A stretch of 64,000 nucleotides of DNA, taken from contig CAJHZI010000474.1 in the NCBI GenBank assembly GCA_905160935.1, positions 372,001 through 436,000 of the forward strand, in the 5' to 3' direction. Below, one piece after another: positions 56,026 to 64,000 of the stretch (position 1 is the first letter of the stretch; each line of letters begins with the position of its first letter). This DNA is from Enchytraeus crypticus (taxonomy: Eukaryota > Annelida > Clitellata > Enchytraeida > Enchytraeidae). Under the pieces are notes generated by a model, which saw nothing but the letters and a program-made list of their open reading frames with translations, was not told the origin of the DNA and ran no database searches. Made by a program: the position numbers and the translations under genes.

Positions 56026-56524
56026 CCTATATATAGCAAGATTAGGTAAATAGGATTGTTTTCTCAGGGAATGACGCCCCTGCCCAGTTATATTAGTCGA
56101 AGCAGAGGAATTACTGGCTACCATAGTTTTTCTGTATATTCGTAAAAGGTCAGGGTCCTTTAAGAATCGTTCAGTTCAATGTACGAGATCAGATACAAAT
56201 CCATTGAATAGTTTAGTATATTTAAAGATTTCGCGTCTGTTTTGTGTGTCTGGTGTCTGCTTTGTCAAAGACACACACTGATAGTGCAATGTTAGCATTG
56301 ATTTTTTGCATTTTTATTTTTTGTTTTGCTCCTATCTGATGATGTCAAATAAGGAACTATAGATGCTACTAATGCTAAAATGTTTTTCCACTAGTCATAA
56401 TTTTCGTACCCATGGTTCATGCTCTCTCCAACCTTTAAGCTTTTTTGGCGTCGTTATCTTCACCTTCTTCATGCTATTGAGTAATTGCGCATTGCTAAGT
56501 GATACTAGAGTATGCAAAAAGCAA

Positions 56525-56755
56525 ACACGCCTATAGTGAAATGATCAACTGTGTTGGTATCACTTTTATAACCACGTGTTTAAACCGTTAGTCCATTTAG
56601 ACCTTTTTCGGTATAACCAGTCCAGTGAATGTCCGAGATTTTACTCTCAGATCAGCGCGGCTGGGATTTGAACCCACGAGGGTTCAATTGACCTCAGGAT
56701 CTGCCATTTAAACCTTCACGACGTTACCCCTTACGCTATTTAGACTTTCTAATTC
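56525..56755 (-). mobile_element. tRNA-derived SINE (family B)
   Basis: Full-length copy. Minus strand: AATAGCGTAAGGGGTAACG (box A-like), GTGGGTTCAAATCCCAGCC (box B-like), CGCTGATCTGAGAGTAAAAT, ending GATCATTTCACTATAG. Confidence 0.8.
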
Positions 56756-57074
56756 TATGCATTTACCTCTTGTGATGTTTTAAGTAGGCTAATATTAATT
56801 TTGATAAATTTAACGTGATAATGCATACTCGCAGAGTAATCAAACTCCTTAATAGAATCACGTTATTCTCGATTTATTCGTGTTCTCAATTCAGTATTTG
56901 TTCCTAACACTACAGCTATAGGTCATACCTTTTAGTTATCTGCTATTAGAAATTTTTTCATCTGACATGGTTGCTATCAAAGATATAGAATAAAATTTTT
57001 ATTATAATTCTTATTATAATTTTTTTTCATTAGAATGCTTTTTATTGTAATGTATTGTATTATTAATACTATTA

Positions 57075-57112
<38 letters not shown>

Positions 57113-57490
57113 GCCTGAATAAAGGAAAAAACTTCTAGGAAAAAGGAACTATGAAGTATAAATATAAATTAAACAATTAAGTCACATGGTTACAATTTTT
57201 ATAATTTTTAGATATAGAATAATTCTTATTAGAATTCTTAATTATTATTAGAATTATTAGATATAGAATATAATTTTTATTATAATTCTTTATTCTTATT
57301 ATAATTCTTATGATAATTATTAGATATAGTGTATAATTTTTATTATAATTCTTTATTCTTATTATAATTCTTATGATAATTATTAGATATAGTGTATAAT
57401 TTTTATTATAATTCTTTATTCTTATTATAATTCTTATGATAATTATTAGATATAGTGTATAATTTTTATTATAATTCTTTATTCTATGGT
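57075..57490. repeat. (TTA)n plus 63-bp AT-rich minisatellite
   Basis: (TTA)n at 57075-57112. From about 57220 to 57490 there are four tandem units of roughly 63 bp (GATATAGTGTATAATTTTTA ... TTCTTATGATAATTATTA), nearly identical. Confidence 0.85.
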
Positions 57491-57799
57491 TACGATATAT
57501 ATACTTGCTAGTTAATGCTATTAATACTGTGTTTAATAATTGATGTTATGGTTGCTATGTTTGCTAATTGACGTTATTAAGTTCTTTGAGAATAACAAAA
57601 AAGAAGCAGATATATATTAACACTAATGTAAAACAATTCCTAATTCTTAGGAATGTTTAACGTCAGTTTCTTATCTAAACGGGTTTATTAAAAAGCGACA
57701 GAGACAGGCGACCTCTGAATTTTCACACTCCTCCTGCAGTAACCCGGTACTGGTTTAGTAGATGAACTGTCAATCAAAATTATTTAACGGCTGTTTTGA

Positions 57800-57895
57800 A
57801 TTACGGTTAATACTATCAGAGACGGTCCGGCTGGGATTCGAACTGATCGTACTCTGCTTTACTAGCAAGCGTGATCCCTACTTAGCCATGTAACT
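57800..57895 (-). mobile_element. tRNA-like SINE head (diverged)
   Basis: Minus strand: ATGGCTAAGTAGGGATCACG (box A-like TGGCTAAGTAGG), later CAGTTCGAATCCCAGCCGG (box B-like). It is distinct from families A to C; body not defined. Confidence 0.5.
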
Positions 57896-57942
57896 GATTG
57901 ATTTATCTGATACACAAAGACGAAGTGTTCGATCTAAATCAA

Positions 57943-57944
<2 letters not shown>

Positions 57945-58025
<81 letters not shown>

Positions 58026-58026
58026 A

Positions 58027-58101
<75 letters not shown>

Positions 58102-58102
58102 T

Positions 58103-58141
<39 letters not shown>

Positions 58142-58148
58142 CTGTCCT

Positions 58149-58183
<35 letters not shown>

Positions 58184-58278
58184 CTATCGTCTCTCTGTAT
58201 CTCTATCTTCGCTCTCTATCTCTCTCCTCTCTCTTTATATCTATCTCTTCTCTCTCCTCTCTCTCTCTCTCTCTTTTC
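57945..58278. repeat. Compound (CT)n(TA)n(CT)n microsatellite
   Basis: (CT)n 57945-58022, (TA)n 58030-58100, then degenerate CT/CTAT to 58278. Frames through it are artefacts. Confidence 0.95.
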
Positions 58279-58280
58279 AC

Positions 58281-59220
58281 ACGAGGTAGTTGTTAAGTGA
58301 CATCTAGCAACTGCTGCGAGAGAGAGAGATATATTAGAGATAAAGAGTATTAAAGAATGGTATACATTATACGTTACATATTCATTCTATGGCCTGAATG
58401 TCTAGGCATCGTAACGAGTTACGATGTAATCCAGAATGAATGCTAATAGCCTATCTGCAGGACGCTAGCTAAAATAAACAAATTATCATAATGCATAATC
58501 ATATTGCATTATCTTCTGAGAAATGCATATAACTCGTTTTATAGCGCCCAATTTTATTTAGAAAAATGTACAGAAACATTTACGAGCATTTTAACATTCT
58601 AACCATTTAAGAATACCTTGTACGTATATAGCCTATAATATCATAATTATTGGGTGGGCAGCTCAATAGAAGGCTAGATAATCGGCCTATAGTACAAAAT
58701 GTATTTATTTTTTTTACAATTTTGATCACACCGCACAGGTTACATTTTAAATTATTTTCCTGTCACAGTTGTTCAAAGTTGAGGTGTATTATATTTCTGT
58801 AATTATTTTTTTATGTAGAGAATTTATATTAAAATGAAATGCCAGCTTGTCTTAAGTCGCCGGTGGACAGATATTAACATATTAACCTTAGCATTACATT
58901 TTCAGATTTATTCAAAGACGATAAGAATGACATTACCTTTAATGCTTATATGTGTGAAATGGATTGATACCCAGAATACAAATGACGTTGTTTTATTATG
59001 TTTTTGTCCTAGCTATTTAACCCAGTTTTGAAAAGACTATTTGGTGATATTAACTCTGCTTCATATAGGGACAGGCTTCCAACAAGTAAGTTAGACATGG
59101 TAATGCAATGGTCGATATTAGCTTCAGAGTTACAGCCTTATTGTTGGTGGTTCCTACTTTAACCAAAATTGCATTTGCGTATCTGTATATAATTCTATAT
59201 AAATATAATATATGTAAATA

Positions 59221-59231
<11 letters not shown>
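58281..59231. other. Non-coding AT-rich region
   Basis: No gene or recognisable element. Short frames near 58834-59031 lack any protein signature. Confidence 0.35.

Positions 59232-59289
<58 letters not shown>
59232..59289. repeat. (TA)n microsatellite, left flank of TIR element
   Basis: Pure (TA)n directly before the left TIR of the element at 59290. Confidence 0.95.
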
Positions 59290-59293
<4 letters not shown>

Positions 59294-60102
59294 CTGGGGC
59301 AAAAAAAATAATCCCCTAGCGAAATCTCAATAACTTCAACAAAACTCAAAATATTTGTACAGAATTTGTGGAGCTTCTAGAGGAGGAATTTCGGCATAGA
59401 TATACCCTAAAAAGTTGAAAATATTTTCATTAGTAACGAAATTACAGCATTTCTACGGGAAAAGTGCTAAAATCATTATAACAAGGCTTTTTGAAATGTC
59501 AGTCCTTCCTTTGAAAGAAAATAACGACCCTGAAAAGGGCCATTTACTTAAGTGGTGTAGTTTAAGCCTGCACTACCTTGTTAGATACTCTAATAAATGA
59601 TGCTTAAAATTCGTTCTTCTGTTAAAATTTTTTCCAAAATTTTGAAGAAAATGTCCGGTACTTTTGTTTAAAAAAGCATTGTTAAAATTGATTTTAACAT
59701 TTTTTCGAAGAAACGCTGTATTTTGGTTACTTCTTGATATATTTTCACCAAATTTGCAGGATATGTGTAGAAATTCCTCCTCTGGAAGCTCCGAAAATGT
59801 TGTAAAACTATTTTAAATTTTGTTCAAGTTATTAAGACTTTGTTTAAAAAAAGCCTTGTTAAAACTGATTTTGCACTTTTTTCGTAGAAATGCTGTAATG
59901 CTATTTTTCCTGCTCAATAAATATTCATCAAATAAGATATTCATCGTAGAAATGCTATTTTTCCTGCTCAATAGATATTCATCAAATTTGCAGGATATAC
60001 GCAGAAATTCCTCCCCTAGAAGCTCCGTAAATTTCGTAGAGATATTTTGATTTTTCTTTAAGTTATTGAGATCTCGCTAAGGGATTATTTTTTTTGCCCC
60101 AG

Positions 60103-60106
<4 letters not shown>
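59290..60106. mobile_element. Non-autonomous long-TIR element (Tc1/mariner-like), 817 bp
   Basis: The ends CAGACTGGGGCAAAAAAAAT (left) and its complement (right) match for about 47 bp with two differences, and the inverted similarity continues inward. TA borders both ends. Inside are repeated GAAATTCCTCCTCTGGAAGC-type segments (59375, 59770, 60005) and repeated TTTTTTCGTAGAAATGCTGT units, but no transposase. It sits between (TA)n tracts at 59232-59289 and 60107-60178. Confidence 0.85.

Positions 60107-60178
<72 letters not shown>
60107..60178. repeat. (TA)n microsatellite, right flank of TIR element
   Basis: Pure (TA)n beginning at the right TIR. Confidence 0.95.
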
Positions 60179-60181
<3 letters not shown>

Positions 60182-60277
60182 GAAAATTTAAGATTGTATG
60201 AATAAAAGTACGTTAAAAATTTAAATTTGTAAATTAAACTGATATTTTTTTCAGTGAACTTTGTCAAATACCTATAA

Positions 60278-60401
60278 TTAGTTGTTGAAAGCCTCTGAGC
60301 CAGCGGTAGTGGTAAGAGCAACATCAGAAAGATCAGAGTCTCTTGAGACAGAAATCTGTGTGATTGACTCTGGAAATACCTCATCATGAAATTGTGTCTT
60401 T
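60278..60401 (-). other. Possible terminal coding exon of unknown gene
   Basis: On the minus strand, after AGTATCAG, a frame of 40 codons reads KTQFHDEVFPESITQISVSR then DSDLSDVALTTTAGSEAFNN and stop, with Ser/Asp/Thr-rich, protein-like composition. No partner exon recognised; may be chance. Confidence 0.2.
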
Positions 60402-60904
60402 CTGATACTACTTGTAAATACTTTAATTGTTTTAATGGAGAGTTGTTGCCAATGATTGATAAATACTGCGTCAACGTTATTAATAGAACTAACTGTACCT
60501 TGCCAGGGATCGTACAAGTGGAGAGACTTGACTTTAAATTATTATTGAGAAACTACTTTGAACGTTCGCTAGAAATCAATTAATGTTTAGTTATTCAATT
60601 TTAGTTCATTGATTAAGTGTATGCTTGAGTCTAAGTTTTTTCAGCACTACTTCTGTGTTTACTTGTACGATTGTATTGTAGTTTGTTTCTTGTCTTGCTA
60701 CCTGAATGGTGAAATAAAAGCTATATATTTAAGGATACATCTATAAGTGGGCATGCAGATACAGTACATAGCCAAAGGGTGTAAGTCCGTTAAATAAGCT
60801 AAAGTATAAATTTATTGCAATGATCTATGAAGCTACAATGTAGTATATAATGTGCCTAGGCCTATATCATATGAACAATGCGCGTGCCGTTAAGATGAGT
60901 CCAG

Positions 60905-61035
60905 CTCAGCTATGAATGTTTCAGTAGCTTAGTGGTTAGAGGTGTATATAATGTCAGGAATTTTAAATGGCAGATCATGAGATGAAATGAACCCTCGTGG
61001 GTTTGAATATCAGCCGTATGGACGACGCTACGATT
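60905..61035 (+). mobile_element. tRNA-derived SINE (family B), plus-strand copy
   Basis: TAGCTTAGTGGTTAGAGG (box A-like), AAATGGCAGATCATGAGATG, then CGTGGGTTTGAATATCAGCC (box B-like). The 3' body is diverged or missing. Confidence 0.65.
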
Positions 61036-61327
61036 TTTTTTAAATTTTATCCATCTTTGAATTACTGAACTCGAAATCGAACTACTGCTATGCAGCTAAT
61101 CCTTCATAGAATTTCAATATTAAATTTTATTCACCATCAGTGTAATTCCAACGGAAAATTAAATTTTTATATTATTTGAATTTTCAAGTCTAATTGCAAT
61201 CAGACAACATGAGTAATTCATTTTTCCCTTAAATTCCTGTACTCATACTAACAGCTAGCTAGGTTCTCTGACAGACTACTGCACTTGCAGCTTTTTCCCA
61301 TCACTCCAGAGAGTCATTGTATTACAA

Positions 61328-61369
<42 letters not shown>

Positions 61370-61420
61370 GGTTTAACGTCCGTTTCCTCATACAAGGATG
61401 ATGTCAGGGACGTCCCATTG
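61328..61420. repeat. (AAT)n microsatellite with SINE-A end
   Basis: (AAT)n at 61328-61368, then GGTTTAACGTCCGTTTCCTC and ATGATGTCAGGGACG, which match the tail end of SINE family A (minus orientation). Confidence 0.6.
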
Positions 61421-61494
61421 TAATAGAGGGGATATAATAGCACTCTCATTGTTGCTATGTTATATTAAAAATTTACGCATAATGACTGCGGGAT

Positions 61495-61770
61495 TTAGTA
61501 CACTTGGTTTAGTTGCGCATCAGTAATTGAAATTGAAATTGAATTGAGTAAGTCGGCCTCAGTTAGTACATGGTTGGGTGACCACCTTGGAAGACCGAGT
61601 GTTGACAGCTTGGAAAGAAAAAAGTCCCAGGGTGTTGGAACGTTATTCTTAAATCGGCGCTGGCTGCAATTGATGCGCCATCAATAGGCAACGATTACTA
61701 ATAACCATGGAGGGGAAGGAGGAAATGGGCCTTGAACAAGCATCAGACACATTGTGCCGTTTTATTATAA
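61495..61770 (+). mobile_element. 5S rRNA-derived SINE (SINE3 type), copy 2
   Basis: Plus strand: AAGTCGGCCTCAGTTAGTAC then ATGGTTGGGTGACCACCTTG and GAAGACCGAGTGTTG, in the order of 5S rRNA positions about 40-100. The body has AATCGGCGCTGGCTGCAATT and ACCATGGAGGGGAAGG, tail CAAGCATCAGACACATTGTG. Co-linear with the reverse of 32940-33238. It cannot be a functional 5S gene: the 5' third and the terminal helix are absent. Confidence 0.8.
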
Positions 61771-62059
61771 AAGAAGTAAAACGTTTTAGCCGTAGGGTCT
61801 AGAAATTTGGCACACGCTACTAATGTCAATCTGCTCAAAATGTGAAATTTGAGTGAAAATCGTACGATAGGATCATAGAGAGGGGTGTAATCCCATGAGT
61901 CCCGTATAACCTTTATTTCTCCAACACAGTAATAAATTTACAAAGATTTTATAATTAGCATAGTATTTCATTACTATAGTCAAATGGTTCTCTCTCTCAT
62001 AGATCAACAAGTTAATTACTTCACAAAAGGCCTTATACATACCTTATAAAGCCCTTTCT

Positions 62060-62255
62060 TTTCGTTCTTAGTGCGCTGACTATTGGCATGTCCATGGTAT
62101 AAACACCTCCACTCATCTCTATTTTCCATTTTCCTCTTCTTGTCCACTTACGAGAAAATCTTTAAATCATCTATGAAATTCCTTTTGATATACCAATATT
62201 CTTAGGGAATTCTGCTTATTACGAGGTGAGCCCCCTATGCCTTCCTCTGCTTTGT
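62060..62255 (-). mobile_element. LINE 3'-end fragment
   Basis: GTGCGCTGACTATTGGCATG, CACCTCCACTCATCTCTATT, then AAATCATCTATGAAATTCC and CCCCTATGCCTTCCTCTGC, co-linear with 19200-19390. Confidence 0.65.
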
Positions 62256-62735
62256 TCGAATCGAATGCCTAGATATTGAAAATTACCATTTGTTAATAAA
62301 TGTCGTTTATATTTGCTAGAGAAGACATACAGTAAGCTGAGGTTTTGAATTTAAGTTGAAATTTGGTCCCCGATCATACATGCATCATTTACATATGATT
62401 TATAAAAAGTAGTAAATGTAATTAACAAATAAATACTATCATTAATATTCGAACTAAGCTTTAGTGTTTATTTTACATATTCATGAAATTATAGTTATTA
62501 CTCATTAGAAGTATTATGGCTATTAAAATAAATTTTTAATGGTAGCCTAATTTCGGAAAACGCAATAAAATTATTAATAACCATTCATTTTACCATGGTT
62601 GCACAAGCAGCGTCGCCAATGTTTAACTTACAAGCTAACGTTTGTCTAAAATTATAATTAATCAATCAATTAATTAAGAAATGTTAATTTTGGAAAATTA
62701 AAAATTTGTAGGCTTGTGTTAGATAGTTAATTTAA

Positions 62736-63004
62736 ATGAGAATGTTACATCTAATGTGTGGAAAAACTAGTAAGGATCGAATTGAAAATGAATATATGAA
62801 GATGAATTTGAATGTTGAGGGGATCGGAGATAAGTTGGCTCAGTCGAGATTGAGATGGTATGGGTATATTGCGAGAAAGGCAGATGAGGATGTAGTAAAG
62901 AGAGTTTGGAGGGAAAAACTGGATGATAAGCTAGAGAGAGGTAGACCACAACTGACGTGGGATGCGGTGATTAAGAAGGACATGAAAAGTAGGGAATTGA
63001 CCAA
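62736..63004 (+). pseudogene. LINE polymerase C-terminal fragment
   Basis: Open frame MRMLHLMCGKTSKDRIENEY, then LNVEGIGDKLAQSRLRWYGY and RGRPQLTWDAVIKKDMKSR. This is the diagnostic RT-thumb/C-terminal region (MCG-TR-DRI-N ... LRW-GH--R ... GRP--TW---I--D) of RTE/CR1-type elements. The upstream RT domain is missing. It ends at the hAT-like terminus at 63002. Confidence 0.85.
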
Positions 63005-63180
63005 TGGCGGATCCAGGAATTTTTTAAGGGGGGCCTAAAGTTTTTGTTTGACCCCGCCTTCTTCAGGACATGTGACGCAAACCAGACAAAATGCTGGGGG
63101 GGGGGCTCAACATTTTTCAATACTGCGTTCTGCTCATAGTGAGTGTATCACGTATCTTATCTCCCCCCCCCCCCCAACAA
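63002..63180. mobile_element. Truncated hAT-like MITE end
   Basis: CAATGGCGGATCCAGGAATT followed by G-runs at 63027 and 63094 resembles the left end of 44811-45056. A C-run lies at 63162-63176, but no matching right end is found nearby. Confidence 0.5.
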
Positions 63181-63900
63181 CTGCATCAAATGTATTCGAA
63201 AAGGAATACATTTAACGCATATTTTGGCGCTCAGAGGTTTTCAGAATTCGCGACGATTACTCTATTACTATATGTAAAATAGTAATTTTTGAAATGTTAC
63301 AATTTCGTCAATTTTCGTCAGAAATGATTGAAAGCGATATCGATGGATAGAGAATGAAGCATTGCATCATTTACGATCAAAAATGATTTCTATTAAGGCT
63401 CAATGTTGTCAGGATAAAATTTTGTATTTGAAAAATTCTTATTCTGGAATGACCTTTAATCGGGGAAAAAACCCATGTGGTGATGAATGTGATGGTGCTA
63501 GCTTGACGGACGTATTTATTTTTGTATTTATGACTATGTAATCCAGTCATATTCTGTTAACAGATACTCTATCAATTCGCAGTTAATTCAATTCAAATTC
63601 AGTTGAATAGGAACATCAACAAGGGTCATTCAACCCTGTAGAGTTCACATATAGAATATACAAACAAGCCCATGCAACAGGAAAAACACAAACTAGATGT
63701 CAACTATGGTGAACTTAAAGAGAAATTAGAAAAATAATGATAATTGGAGAACTCGTGCATACAAAAGAGGCATGGGTATATTTTAAATTGAGAGTAAGAA
63801 ATAAAATAAAATAATACCGATAATAAAAAGAAGAAAATCAGATGATCTAATAGCTATCTATTAAGTATTTATGAAGATTTATATTAAAAGTGTTAAATTG

Positions 63901-63926
63901 CAATTGCTTAGATCAGCTGCAGTACA
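63901..63926 (+). promoter_or_regulatory. Conserved upstream block, third copy
   Basis: CAATTGCTTAGATCAGCTGC then AGTACA immediately before the ATG at 63927; see 672-697. Confidence 0.5.
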
Positions 63927-64000
63927 ATGTCTGGAATATATTCAGTAAAGTTAGAAATTGAACTGTCGCATGACGCTGCTGTAGATGATGATTTGACAGA
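63927..64000 (+). CDS. Third copy of zinc-finger exon 1 (cut by window edge)
   Basis: Begins MSGIYSVKLEIELSHDAAVD then DDLT, clearly paralogous to the exons at 698 and 29546. Only 24 codons are in the window and all are open. A finger exon is expected to the right. Confidence 0.7.
   Translation, partial: MSGIYSVKLEIELSHDAAVDDDLT

Noticed and set aside
61545-61620. Possible 5S rRNA gene
   Set aside because: Only the internal-promoter region resembles 5S rRNA; the rest is a unique body shared with another dispersed copy.

Overview
This is a stretch of animal nuclear DNA. It is clearly eukaryotic: coding exons are split by introns with GT/AG borders that agree in phase, and the proteins are animal types (C2H2 zinc fingers, F-box/LRR, a single-pass membrane protein). 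The DNA is AT-rich and crowded with (TA)n and (CT)n microsatellites, tRNA- and 5S-rRNA-derived SINEs, decayed non-LTR retrotransposons, and pogo, maT/mariner, MULE and hAT-like DNA transposons. The repeat mix suggests an invertebrate, probably marine, but I cannot name a species or phylum from the sequence.

Layout. 0.7-20.8 kb: a two-exon C2H2 zinc-finger gene on the plus strand (exon 1 at 698-1070, exon 2 at 19756-20759) with an apparent 18.7 kb intron. That intron contains an intact minus-strand F-box/LRR gene (7553-9052), a decayed pogo element (3.5-6.3 kb), two maT-type (DD37D) elements (13.1-16.2 kb, the second with an intact transposase frame) and LINE remnants. 20.8-33.3 kb: SINEs (some nested), long hairpins, a hAT-like MITE, a 248-bp perfect repeat, and a second copy of the zinc-finger first exon, in reverse (29174-29546), with no finger exon in the window. 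33.7-36.5 kb: a Mutator-like transposase-derived locus with N-terminal C2H2 fingers and a 9-residue repeat, probably a pseudogene because its core is frameshifted. 37-48 kb: MITEs, SINEs, LINE pieces and a few orphan exon-like segments. 48.5-55.4 kb: a four- or five-exon gene for an apparently undescribed type II-like single-pass membrane protein with a coding 24-bp minisatellite. 55.4-64 kb: repeats, a non-autonomous long-TIR element, a 5S-derived SINE, and at the right edge the start of a third copy of the zinc-finger first exon (63927 onward).

How it fits together. The host genes are a local family of zinc-finger genes sharing a conserved first exon and upstream block, the F-box/LRR gene (substrate adaptor of an SCF ubiquitin ligase), and the membrane-protein gene. 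The rest is mostly transposon history. Three TIR elements sit inside (TA)n tracts, consistent with TA target use. Gene models rest on reading frame and splice phase only; no transcript or database evidence was available.
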